From Kudoa neothunni (Eukaryota > Cnidaria): 64,000 nucleotides of DNA. The DNA lies in NCBI GenBank assembly GCA_964304625.1, contig OZ199840.1, positions 8,494,001 to 8,558,000 on the forward strand, given 5' to 3'. A program made the translations under genes and the position numbers. Positions 12,444 to 23,304 of the stretch are shown one piece after another (the first letter of the stretch is position 1; each line of letters opens with the position of its first letter). The notes below the pieces were generated by a model. It did not search any database and was not told the origin of the DNA. It saw only the letters and a list, made by a program, of their open reading frames with translations.

Positions 12444-14514
12444 ATGTTGCGCAGTATTATGGAAATCATGGATTGTGAACAGTCTGCTGACTTCTTTATT
12501 GGAATGAAATTTGATTCGTACGAAAAGTTACAAATTAAAGTGAAAGAATACGAAGAAAAACATTTTTGCAATTTAAAAATTAGACATTCGAGAAAAATTT
12601 CAAATGCACAACGAAGAGTAAACAGATCCATAAATTCCCAGTTGGTTTATTATGACATTAATTACGTGTGTTTCTTTGGTGTTCCTTACAAACGCAAAAG
12701 CAGTGAGATAGAAACAAATTATCATTTAAGAAGGAATGCCCATTTATTATCTCGCTCCGGAGCACTGTGGACGGTAACTTTTTCGAGGTGAAATCGCTAA
12801 ATTTAATCCATAACCATTCCTGCGATCAAAGAATATTCGAAAACCTTCCTCCACAAAGAAAAATTAACCTTGATGATCCAATATATCGGAGTTAATATCA
12901 TTAGGAGCAAATAGAAGGTTAATTCAATGTGAGTTAAGCGGAGAAACCGAAAGAAAATTACATTAAAATCTATCCATAATGTAAAGACTGTTTCTACCTT
13001 CGAACCGAAAATATTGACTCCGTTATTACAATATTGAAAAATGATTATAATTGCAGAGTTAAAATTCTTGCTAGTGAAAATTCTGTCAATGGAATTTTCT
13101 TCGTGGATAACGAAATGCTTCATGTTCTTGAATGTTTTTCTGAGCTATTATTCATAGATGCCACTTATAAGCTGTTGGATTCAAGGTACGAAAACCCTAT
13201 TTTATAACAAATGACGATTGTATTTATAGAGCTCCTCTTTATTTAACTGCATCTCAAGACTCTTTTGGTTTAACCCCATATCACTAGTGCCTGTATTTTA
13301 TATGAGGAGACAGCAGAAGCCATAACATGGTTTCTGAACGAATTGTTAGATGCTGCACCATGGTTGCGATCCGAAACGATGTCAATAATAACTCACAAAG
13401 ACCATTTGTTACGAAAATGTTTAAGTTTCGTATTTCCTTCCACAAAGTTGATACTATGTAAATTCCATGTATTACAAGCGTTCAAGCGGGAAATAAAAGT
13501 GGGAAAGTATGGTATAACAACCGAAACAAAAACACTTATTCTTCAAATATTAGAAAAAATGACTCATGTCAAGAACAAGGAAAAATCTTGACCGCTTAGC
13601 TTATGTTGTGAACTTTTTGACCTCGGAGTTGAGGAACTTAATGATTATTTCAAAAAGAATTGGCTATCCATTTACCAGGAATGGATAATTGGATTAAGTA
13701 TGGCTGAGCATTACTATAATAATACAACGGATAACAGAATTGAATCCATTAATGCAAAACTAAAAACTGTAGTGAAAAAGTTTTCAACTTTGAGTGATTT
13801 TTTCGACAATTTCTTCCGATTTTTGAAATCGCAAAGGATTGAGCGGCAAAGCAACATTGCTATGGAACTAATAAAACCATACGATTTTTCCAACGATAAT
13901 GAGACTTTCATAAAATATCATAATTATCTCACGCCCTATTCTTCAAGTATAATCCAGGAAGAATCATCAAAAATAAAGGACGCCACTTTAGAAGAAAATT
14001 CCAGTTACAATTCCTGTAATTGTTCAATGCATAAAGCATTCAAGCTTCCTTGTCGTCATATTCTACAAAAACGTGCACTCAACTTAATCAACTTGTTTGA
14101 TGAATCATTGTGCCATTCTCGTTGGATTAGGGAGCATGCGAATAATTTCTTAAATGTTATAATTTTAAAGATTTTCATGATGAGGGAGTTGTAAAAATCA
14201 AACCTAAAGACACTATCCAAACCCCTTCTCAAAGATTAAGACTGTCTTCAGTGCTTACAAAAAAGTTGGCGACTACATCTGCAGAGTTTTGCGGAGATTA
14301 TTTTCAAACTTCCATTGAAATTTTTAGAAGACTTGAATGTGTGATTAAAAATCATGATACGAAAATGATGTCTACTATAAATGAACTAAGTTATTTACTA
14401 TTTGTTGCAAATGTGTGGAGTATATTAGTGAAAATAAATTTGAGAGAAGATAACGCTTTCACTGAAATCATATCCACAAATCCTGAGAGTGAATTGTCTT
14501 ACACAAGTATTTAG
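12444..14514 (+). pseudogene. Broken ZSWIM3-like MULE transposase
   Basis: Fragments in consistent order. 12444-12791 resembles the N-terminal FAR1-like region (FIGMKFDSYEKL, YVCFFGVPYKRK) and continues in another frame as LIHNHSCDQRIFENLPP. About 13090-13190 carries the catalytic-core start EMLHVLECF..FIDATYKL. 13290-13591 has AITWFLNELLDAAPW and LCKFHVLQAFKREI. 13640-14194 has MAEHYYNNTTDNRIESINA and a SWIM zinc finger CNCSMHKAFKLPCRHI. 14251-14514 is a C-terminal tail. The frame changes several times and stops separate the blocks, so no functional enzyme is made. ZSWIM-type transposases also gave rise to host genes, but the flanking inverted repeats mark this as the element's own gene. Confidence 0.85.
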
Positions 14515-15088
14515 TAAATGAAAATATTTTATTAATATAATTTAAAACTAAGATGATGAATATAAGGAAGAAAAATACGGTAAACTAACCATAGTACTAA
14601 CTGATGGTAATGTATTTAGCTGAAAGCTTTGCTAGTAAAAGAATGAATCAGGAAAAAACTAATGATACATATAAAAGTAATTAATTTTGTATTAATTATA
14701 AAAAATTTCTAGATATACCCATTCCTTCCAAAGTCAAGTCTGTCGGAAGGCCCAGGGGTAGCAGATTAACTACTATTGGACTTCCGAAGAAAATACAAAA
14801 ATAAAATTTCAATTGATAATTGATAATAAAAGTTAATTAATTATAACATTTCCCAAATATTGATTGCTAATTATGTATTTCGATTTATATTTTAATGTTA
14901 AATAACTTAATTATGAAGTGATGACAAATGATTTTTTGAGTTCGGTCTATTTGGCTTAAAAAAATTTCTAAAGTTGATTAATATTCGTTGTATTTTTATG
15001 TAAATATCTCATAAAATGGACACCGTTTCAAACACTTAATCCGTACCAGACCGTATCATTGACACGTGGACTAATGGTCTCCTTTGCA

Positions 15089-15353
15089 AATGAAGTTACA
15101 TTAGCACAATTTTCATGATTATTCGATTCAAAAATGCTTTAAAATGTCGTAAATGTTAATGAAGATCTAGTTTTAATCATTTTTAGTACTTGTAATGGCG
15201 AAATAAGGGCAAAATATATGTATTAGTTTTATTGCAATAATAATTTATGCAAACTTAAATTTTTGCAAGAAAAAAATGTAATAACATGTTTCTAAATTTC
15301 GATTTAAAATATCTTTAGTAAGAAAAAAGATATTCGTTGTCGTAAGAATTGCC
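15089..15353 (-). repeat. Right terminal inverted repeat of the MULE
   Basis: Inverse of 11724-11988; the outer end reads TTGTCGTAAGAATTGCC. Confidence 0.85.
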
Positions 15354-17100
15354 ACTTCCTAATTTAAACTTAAAATTCGTTCAAATTGTAGCTTGTATAA
15401 CAAACTTTAAATTATTTATCATTTGGACATTTGCGGAAGACATTTATTGTTTGAAAATCGAGGTTTTCCGCCGCACACTACATAAATTTTTATAAATATT
15501 TATCTGTTGATATAATATAATGGTTATTCTATAAAATTACAGAGAAAAAGACACAGAATAACGATTAACCTTAGAATCTTTATCGTATTATATTTTAAGT
15601 AATTTTTATGAAAGGGTTAGATTCAGAATTTTATAGAACAATTTATTAATAAGTTTATTTGCTAATAATTCATATATAAATCCATAAAATTATCAATAAA
15701 ACAGTAAAAAATGTAGTAATGAATCTGTTTATCGCCTCCACGTTAAAATCCGTATTAAAGTGAATCATTATGAAATAATATATCGTTTTAAGTGATTCAT
15801 TTTATCACAGGAAGATGTAAAAAGGGGATTTTAATTCACAAATAAAAATATGATTCTATTTAAATATAATTTTTTGAGTTATATTTTTAACTGGTAATCT
15901 CTACAGAATTATTTTCAGTTCATACTGAACTTGAATATTGTTGAAAGAGTGCATTATACGAGTTATTCATGAAGATAATTTTTCGATTATAACCGGAAAA
16001 ATAAACTCTAAGTATTTCTCATCCTTCACAATATTAAGTTATTTAATCTGGGAGTGCACGTAATTGCTTAGATCGAAATAGCAATCCTGATTTAATCAAA
16101 TAGGGGTTGAGTCAAATTACGCTGAAATGTGATTTTAAGTAAGCAACGACGTCAAATTAATGATTTAATGGCCGAGGTTTATTTTCGATTAGCAGTGCAC
16201 AAACTTTTTGAGACACGAGGTCAAGTTATGATGTTTGATAATTGCTAGGGTTTAGAAACGTTAAAATTACTGTTATAGTTCAATTTTAACCATTTAACGA
16301 TCCTAAAGTCGACTTACCTCAAACGATCATTTGTGGTTGAATTGATAATACTTTTTAATTTATTTTTCTTTACTAAACAGTTTATTTTATAGTTTTATAC
16401 AATATAAAAGAAATCTATTCACAGAGTTTTGAGTAAATTCAAGTTTACTAACCCATTAATATTAATCTCAAGTAATCTGCTAACGTATGGATCTACGCAA
16501 TTTCACTAAATATCGTTAATTACACATTGAGGAAATAGCCATAACATTGTGAAATGAGATTAATCTAATATTAGCGCCTATTACAATTTTATTGAAATAA
16601 AAAACTTGTTTATGACTGTATACGCTAAAAAATAACGTATTCTAACGCACACAACTACATATATAATATATTATTTCGATTCGATTAATTTTTTGCAATT
16701 TTGAAACACTGAATGCAAAATTTTGCTGAATCTTATCTGCAGAAATGGCGGATGCACAACCTACAAATAACAACAGTCTTTCGGTCATTTTTATAGGAAG
16801 ATTTGACAGCTGCAAGGTTTCATTATTCGTTTCGATGTCAATGGAAATGAGTTTGATGTTTGATGGTGGTTTTTCAATATTTTATTTACTAATATTTTTA
16901 GCAGTATTGGATTTTACACGTTCTCGAAAATTTCTTCATGAAATTTAAACCTAAAAACTTTTTTGTTAAATATTTCTTTACATACGAAAAATGAATATAC
17001 AAAAAATATTCTAAACGTTAAAACAATTATTTTAGTCAAACGCCAGAAAACGACCGAAAGCGTGAACACCTCCCTTTGATTTTTTGTAGTAAACAATAAA
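15354..17100. other. Non-coding stretch between transposons
   Basis: AT-rich; no gene or transposon end recognised. A plus-strand open frame at 16745-16948 has a hydrophobic stretch but no partner exons or homologous motif that I can see, so it is not called. Confidence 0.4.
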
Positions 17101-17560
17101 TTACGGTTTTTATCTCGCCATGTTGATGATAATATTGTTCATTGAACTGAGTGATAGCAGATTGACATACTCATTTTTTACTCACCTATGATAATATCCC
17201 ATTTTTTCGCAGTACACAAATGAGGTGCTGTAGAATTGCGTTGTTTTGAGGGAAGACACAAGGTGGTAATCCTCTCTTATTTTGGTGGATTGTGCCCAAT
17301 AGATTAAGTTTTCTTTCATGTAATTTATCGGACAGGTTTATTGAAATGAACACATTAAATTAAAAAATTTTTGGAACCAGATCCCCATAAAAAATTATCT
17401 TATCAAATGGCGATAGCGAAAGAACATCAAGGAAAATAATAGGCAACCAAAATTTTCTAATTTTTTCCATTTTTCGCCTTTTAAAAACATAACTGACAAA
17501 GAAATGTCTAGGAACGCTTTTTAACGAAATATGTTTCATTGGCTTCATCTGTTTGTAAAT
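17101..17560 (-). mobile_element. piggyBac transposase fragment PB-F
   Basis: The minus strand around 17200-17340 reads LSDKLHERKLNLLGTIHQ then NKRGLPPCVF. This matches the well-known piggyBac transposase segment in which a leucine-rich stretch leads to GTxxxNRKGLP. Upstream frames (17360-17548) may be part of the same gene but are out of frame. No ends were identified, so this is a small internal remnant. Confidence 0.6.
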
Positions 17561-17733
17561 TCTATTTTATTGTAGAGATCATTTCATTTTGCAATAATTA
17601 TCGATTAATTCATCTTCCACCTTCATTATATCGTTCTATTCAACAAGAAAATTATCAATATCTCTCCAGTTAATACCTCTTTCAAGTTTTTTTCGGAAGA
17701 TTTCCAATATTCCGGGGAAATAAACGTCGAAAC

Positions 17734-17792
17734 TTTATCAAAAATTCGACGACTACATTGGATTTTAATCAAAAATTACGATCTCTAGTTAT
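17734..17792. repeat. Solo end of a TIR repeat (copy C)
   Basis: Reverse complement resembles 1729-1780. It lies just left of the Tc1-type element, so that element may have inserted near or into an older repeat. Confidence 0.35.
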
Positions 17793-17840
17793 AATATTTC
17801 GCCCAAAATAAAAAGGGGTTCAATAAGATACAAAACAATA

Positions 17841-17886
17841 CAGTATTTCAAGACCTAAATGCAACTGCGTCCGATCAAAATGCAAC
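17841..17886 (+). repeat. Left TIR of the Tc1-type element
   Basis: Pairs with 19350-19395 in inverted orientation; preceded by TA. Confidence 0.9.
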
Positions 17887-17897
17887 CCCATGCAATA

Positions 17898-18952
17898 ATG
17901 TCCAAAAAAGGAAATATGTTATCTTAAGTGATGATATGAAACAAATGGCAGTTTCACTAGCTGAAGTTCATAACCTCTTTCGTATGATTTCAAATTATTT
18001 CTAGGATGGATACTCTAACAAATACATTGCCGAGAAAATGGGTGTACATAAATCAACCATTGGGCGCATTTTGAAGACAAAATCGATGACTACTGAATTA
18101 AGTTCACTAAAAAAGAAAGGGGGTGATAGACGGTCAAAATTGACTGAAACCCATAAATTATACATCCGCGAACTTTTGGGGGAGGATTGCACCATTACAT
18201 TAAATTCTATTACTGAAAAAGTTCTAGAATTTTTTGGTATTAATGTTTCTCGTCAAACAATTGCGAATTGTTTGAGAGATTTCCATTATACCTTAGAAAA
18301 TTTCCATTGTACCCCTAGGAAGAAATTCTCAGGATTGCATTGAAACGAGAAAAAGGTTTATTATCATTTTAAAAAAGTGCGTAAAAATGAATAGATACGT
18401 GATACAATATCTGGAACTGAAGCCTCGTCATTCTACGGTCATCTATATAGATGAATCGGGCTTTTCATTGTCAATGAGAAGAACATTTGGACGAGCACTT
18501 TCAGGGTCAAGAGCGAATCTGAAAGTGAAAAGCATTCGCTCTAAAACTATTACATTAATCGCGGCAATAAGCTCGGAACGGGTGTGGACATTCCACGTAG
18601 AAAATGGAACTGTCAACCAACAAGTTTTTTCTATTTTCATAGACAAACTATTTTCCGACTTAAGCTGCAGTGGAGTTGATAACGCCCTATTAATAATGGA
18701 CAATGTGAGATTCCACAAACCATATGTTATTATTTCTTCCGCCATACTCTCCGTTCCTCAATCCTATTGAGGAGTTCTTCCATCAAATTAAGTCCATTGT
18801 AAGAAACTGCGGGACCATTTAATCAGGAGGAATTGATCAACGCAATTATGACTAGCTCAGATGGAGTTTCTTGTGACCAACTACAAAATTATGCGAATCA
18901 TGCGGAATCCTATTTCGCAGCATGTATTAATTCGGAAGAAATTAACAATTAG
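17898..18952 (+). pseudogene. Tc1-type transposase, frameshifted, with a 39-bp mini-intron
   Basis: Starts at ATG 17898 (MSKKG), shifts frame into YVILSDDMKQMAVSLAE, then 17966-18004 is a 39-bp insert with GT and AG ends and an in-frame stop; its removal joins SLAE to DGYSNKYIAEKMGVHKST, the helix-turn-helix typical of Tc1 transposases. The catalytic domain follows: IYIDESGF (first Asp), LIMDNVRFHK (second Asp) and LPPYSPFLNPIEEFF (Glu). Between the second Asp block and LPPYSP about 17 residues expected in the family are missing and the frame shifts. The C-terminus continues as QEELINAIMTSSDG..CINSEEIN to a stop at 18950-18952. The enzyme is inactive. Confidence 0.85.
17966..18004 (+). other. 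Candidate 39-bp intron in the transposase
   Basis: GTTCAT..TTCTAG, length divisible by three, phase 0, carrying an in-frame TAG. Removing it restores the usual Tc1 spacing before the GYSN helix. Its size suits the other introns in the window (43-68 bp). Confidence 0.6.
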
Positions 18953-19349
18953 ATTAATTTTACGTTGTGCTAAAAACATGAAGTTTAATTTGGTGCCAAT
19001 TAACATTTCATTTTTGTTTATGCATGTCAAGAAGATTACAAATTTAAAAGTGGTAATTAAAGAAGCAGTAAAATCTTACATTGAAACAGTATATTTTTGA
19101 GAAGCGTAAGTATCGAGAATGACACCTTGATTAAATCGATGACAAAAATGAATAAAAATTTAATTCCTTTATGTATTTAAATAAATATGAGTAAACTCTA
19201 TGAGTACAAAAAATTATTTGATGCAATTCGTTAATCACAAAATTCGAAATATTATTCACTCTATCATAACTAACCATGTAGAATATTGTTAAAAAATATC
19301 TTAATTTTATACAAATTAAATCTAAAAAAATAAGTTGTTTATGTAAAAA

Positions 19350-19395
19350 GTTGCATTTTGATCCGACGCAGTTGCATTTAGGTCTTGAAATACTG
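19350..19395 (-). repeat. Right TIR of the Tc1-type element
   Basis: Inverse of 17841-17886; followed by TA. Confidence 0.9.
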
Positions 19396-19469
19396 TATTT
19401 TCGCCAAGGGTTCCATTGGGCGATCATTCAAAAAAATTCTTTTCCCAATGGACATCAATGCTATGTACA

Positions 19470-20476
19470 TAGATAATTAGAGATGGAGTCAACTGTCATG
19501 ACAAATTTTGTCTCATATTTTACTCCGCATTTTGTTGGCATATATTGCCTAAATTGACATTTAGTTTTAAATGGAACCAATTGCTCGTCAATTATTAGGT
19601 CTTCATTCGGAGAAAAACACTTCAACAAATTCATTTTCCATTAACTCCATAACGCTCTAATCTGGCGTTATTTATCTTTCTCTCTTCTTTCAGATCTTTT
19701 AGTTATACCATCAAAATGTAATGCTCGCGTAATTTTTTTAAATCGAGAAAAATAAACAACTCTAGATGGATGAAATTTCTTTCATTTGTGCTAAATAGTT
19801 CATCAAACGACTTCTCTTGATTAATGAGGACGCCCATTAGTAATGGAATCTTGATATATCCTTATAGTTCAACCTGATCAACATCAGTCCATTCATTTTT
19901 GAAATACTGTGCTCCAAAAGAATTTTTATGTATCAATATTGTGTCGATCATTTCTGAAATAAAAAAATCCATCAAGGATTGATTTGACCCTCAGAGTCGT
20001 ATAAATTTTTGAACCGGGCGGAGAACTCAAAATATTTTCTGCGCGTGTTCTTGATGTATTATGTGGTTTTGTCGGGCTCCAAATTAACTCATCTTCTCTA
20101 ATTAATGAAGTATTATATTTATATCGAGATTGTCGCCATCACCAATTGTATCATCCACATAATCACCACCAGAATACTCATCGTTTTATAATATAAAATT
20201 AAATTAAGATTTAATAGAAATCCTCCCAACATCAAATTGTTAATAACAGAAAAAATATTTTATATCAACCAGTGCAATCGATAGCCGAAATCTCGCACGA
20301 ACAGTTTTTCGTTAGGTTACGCAAGATTAGTTCACGTATTAATTTTGTTTTTCCTTAGAATTCTGTCGATAATTTTTTTAAATATCTCATATAACAAATT
20401 TAATCATAATTATATAGAAAATGACGAAATAAAAAGATGGGGTCGAATCGACCCCCAATGATCGTTGGAGGGTATC
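19470..20476 (-). mobile_element. piggyBac relic PB-E
   Basis: Minus-strand coding traces: EWTDVD and IKIPLLMGVLINQEKSF (about 19800-19900), then NLLKCFSPNEDLIIDEQLVP continuing to CQFRQYMPTKCG (about 19630-19500). DEQLVPF..CxFRQYxPxKP is the hallmark of the piggyBac DDE domain. The element's left end lies at 20437-20476 and contains the palindrome GGGGTCGAATCGACCCC followed by GGAGGG. The low-coordinate end is not visible and may be cut off near the Tc1-type element. Several frame breaks; inactive. Confidence 0.75.
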
Positions 20477-20614
20477 CTTCGAATTTTGACTACATAAAAA
20501 AACCTAGATTATCCCATGTTCTTCAGTTATATAGCAGAATATATTTTAAAATAATAACTCGAATTTTAGATCATTAGAATTAAGGGAGAAAAAGTTACTA
20601 GTTGTTCAATTTTA

Positions 20615-20654
20615 TTGTGGTTGATTCGACTCCAAATGATCGTTAGATGGTTAA
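20615..20654. repeat. Second piggyBac-like end next to PB-E
   Basis: GGTTGATTCGACTCC, then AAATGATCGTTAGATGG and TTAA, closely resembles 20440-20476 in the same orientation, about 180 bp further right. Either a tandem duplication of the terminus or the end of an older copy into which PB-E inserted. Confidence 0.5.
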
Positions 20655-21443
20655 TGTATTTACGAGTTTAAAACTTAGTTGGAAGAATTTACTATCGTAA
20701 CGAGGAGTGGTTCGGTTCGATGAGGTCCACCAAAGTAAGGAACCATTGATATAGGTATTATCACCCACTCGGTGTGACCATTAATTGTAAAAATAAAACT
20801 TTTTAAATAAAATTACTTGGAAAACGATAAATTAATATATTTTAGATATTCAAGTTATAAATTATTTTCTCCAAACCGAAGTCATATTTTATTAAAAATT
20901 TTAATTCCTCAAGTTAAATTCACCAGCATACAAACCGTTTTAACAATAGTTCTATTTGTTAAAATAATTTAATATCACTTTTATTATATATTGTTTGAAG
21001 GAGGGTAACCTATTTTTTTGTAATTTAGACTCAAGTAGTGGTTAATAGATTAAAATTCTTCAGCGTAATCTAATATGCTACGGATAACGTAAAAACCGAG
21101 TCATACAATATTAAAATTTTTTCCATTAAATATTTTCTAGGTTAGTTTATACAATTTTTCAAATGAGGAGATTTAAGGATTAATATAATTATATTCTTGA
21201 ATTTTTGACAAAAAACCAGACCCTCTATTCCCTTTATCTTGAATTGAAAATAAAATAAAAAATCCTTTTATATAAATTCATATCTAAATCTATTAAGTAT
21301 AACTAATTTTTGAAATTACGCTATATAGATATCTTTCTGCAACAACATGAGTAATAATAGAAATAAAGGTTAAATGTAGTAATATTTATTTGATGCAAAT
21401 TATTGACGAAAATAAACTAGATTTGAAAAATCAGGAGCTGCTT
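20655..21443. other. Non-coding stretch downstream of F1
   Basis: No gene seen. Should include the F1 3' untranslated region on the minus strand. Confidence 0.4.
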
Positions 21444-23253
21444 TCAAGGGTTTATTGGTTCGCTGAACTCAGATTCATCAAATTCTGTTGATTTGTATGG
21501 AGTAATTCTCAGACAATTAGAGATCTTGTTTCTCATCAGTATTAAAGCAATAATTGCCGAACATAACACAAGGAAAACACCACAAGCTATTCCTGTGATG
21601 AGTGGCTTGGAGATCTTGCTTGCTGGTGTAATATCAACTATTGTTGCTCTCTGTGAAAAACGCGGGTCAGTTTCGGCATATCCAGCAACCCATGAATAAT
21701 CAGGACCCTTTAGAACGTGTGGAAAGTTATTTTCATTAAAATAAATATATGAAAAGTATACTTTAAGGGTGTAATTTAAATTATATTTTTTAATGATAAA
21801 TTCCAAGTACAACAAATAATAATGTAATATGTAGCATTCATGGAACCAATTTTCAAATTCCACCTGCAAATAAATATACAATTATAGTTAAAGAAGATAT
21901 GTACCGGCCAAGAAATCCTCCATATCAAAAATTCATCACATTTGGAAATAGGGAGATGACTTAACTCACTAATTTTCGTATTTAATTTAACATTAAGTGG
22001 AAAATAAATCTATTATTAATTAAATCAAAAAATAAATATTATAATGATACAATAAGTTTATCATTTGATGTGAAATTCAAAGAAATCACCAAGGAGGCGT
22101 CACATAATTTTTGTAACAGTTTAGAATGATTGTTAAAATATCTCTGCACAATATTTTTACATATTTCTCCTTTAAAAGACGCGCTGGGCATTAGTGGGAA
22201 AAGTTTTATATAATTTAAGGTGAGCTCGGAACAGTTATTTTTATTGGCTATCTCCCAAACATTCAATACAGCTCCAATGTTTACACTACTGCAGGTACTA
22301 GTATCTACTGTAAGATCTTGATGTATTTGTGCCTATAAATTAAAAACGTGCGAAACGATTCTAAATTTTAAGGTGGTACGTTTGAATTGAACTCTTTAAA
22401 GGATAGGTTTCGTATTTTCTCAGAAAAGTAACTGTCTCCAGCAAGAATTGTCGTGTTAGTTCCATTCCAAGTTATAATTTTTTGACGAGTACCGAAAGGT
22501 AATTGGATTTGGTTGGTAGTGGTAACAATTTTTGCGAAAGATAGCGCATTATCATCAAATGAAATAAACCCATCATAATATCCAATTTTAATCTAAAGGT
22601 TTAATTAATTAAACCACATTTTTTTCTTGGCTTATACCGAAAATAATTTAGTTGTCAGGAATCTATATGCTGCTATATCGGATACTTCAAGAACAGTTAA
22701 GAATTTTCGACCTGGAACGTTGGAATATCGCTTAAAACTACCATTCAAAATATCCACAAAGCGATTATAAGTTGATCGATGGGCTTTCCTTTAATGAATA
22801 TTCATAATTTATCTTAAGAAATGTATACACCTTAATCGAGTCCATTTAGCTCCACCGAGATATTCAAAGTGAATATTTTTCAGATTGACACCTTGGAGGA
22901 TTTGATTTTTCCTTACTGAATTTATGCAGCGACTGATCCTACCTTCCAAATACAGATTCGGATAATCATCAAACATGTGATCTAAACCCATCATTCTATT
23001 ATTTATTTATCAAAAAGCTTACTGCTTTCAGAACATAATGAGTGATCTAGCTCTTCTACAACCGGAGATTGTTGATAAATGTTAAATTGATAGATATAAG
23101 CCTTCAAACCATCTGATACTGCATGTATTAATACTCCATACTATAAATAAACACATAAAATATTCGTAAAGGTACTCATTATACTTTTAGGTAGCTCTCA
23201 CAACTGGAATATTTAAAAATACATATAGACCATAAAATCATTAACAACCTCAT
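21444..23253 (-). CDS. F1: unrecognised type I membrane protein, paralogue 1 of 6 (9 exons)
   Basis: Function unknown. Model exons: 23253-23185, 23140-23023, 22981-22831, 22788-22638, 22592-22380, 22332-22051, 22009-21905, 21863-21762, 21707-21444; phases 0,1,2,0,0,0,0,0; 484 residues, no stop. Exon 1 encodes a signal peptide (MRLLMILWSICIF) before SSCESYLK. Exon 2 starts YGVLIH and reads LKAYIYQF, a conserved opening. Exon 5 has YDGFISFDDNALSFA and WNGTNTT; exon 8 has WFHECYILHYYLLYLEF; exon 9 has GYAETDPRFSQRA, then a membrane helix (LITGIACGVFLVLCSAIIAL) and a tail of about 30 residues. Extracellular Cys and several N-glycosylation sequons suggest a cell-surface ectodomain. The exon 3 start is chosen to keep frame; other acceptors nearby give stops. 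Confidence 0.8.
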
Positions 23254-23275
23254 TGGTGATTAGTGTAGCGGTCTA

Positions 23276-23304
23276 AAAACGGATTATTGTATCGGTAAAA
23301 GGGG
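23276..23304 (-). promoter_or_regulatory. Shared upstream element of F1
   Basis: Minus strand reads TTTTACCGATACAATAATCC then GTTTTT. TACCG lies about 40 nt before the start codon, as in the other five family genes, though the copy is less well kept. Confidence 0.5.

Larger units (their letters stand above)
11724..15353 (+). mobile_element. MULE-type DNA transposon with 265-bp inverted repeats
   Basis: A 3.63-kb element. Terminal inverted repeats run 11724-11988 and 15353-15089 and are the same length. Both begin GGC[T/A]ATTCTTACGACAA and end at AATGAAGTTACA, with few differences by eye. Between them is a plus-strand gene of the FAR1/ZSWIM3-like MULE transposase group, now broken. No convincing 8-9 bp target duplication could be read at the edges, so the exact terminal base is uncertain. 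Close similarity of the two repeats over 265 bp argues for modest age even though the gene is damaged. Confidence 0.85.
17841..19395 (+). mobile_element. Tc1/mariner-type transposon, 1555 bp, TA-flanked
   Basis: Near-perfect terminal inverted repeats of about 46 nt (17841-17886 and 19395-19350) begin CAGTATTTCAAGACCTAAAT and differ by about one base. TA flanks both ends (17839-17840 and 19396-19397), the standard Tc1/mariner target duplication. The encoded protein is of the Tc1/IS630 DDE class. Good end identity points to a fairly recent insertion; the gene is nevertheless damaged. Confidence 0.93.

Noticed and set aside
16745-16948. Plus-strand open frame with hydrophobic stretch as a membrane protein
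   Set aside because: No conserved motif, no plausible neighbouring exons; AT-rich frames often look hydrophobic.
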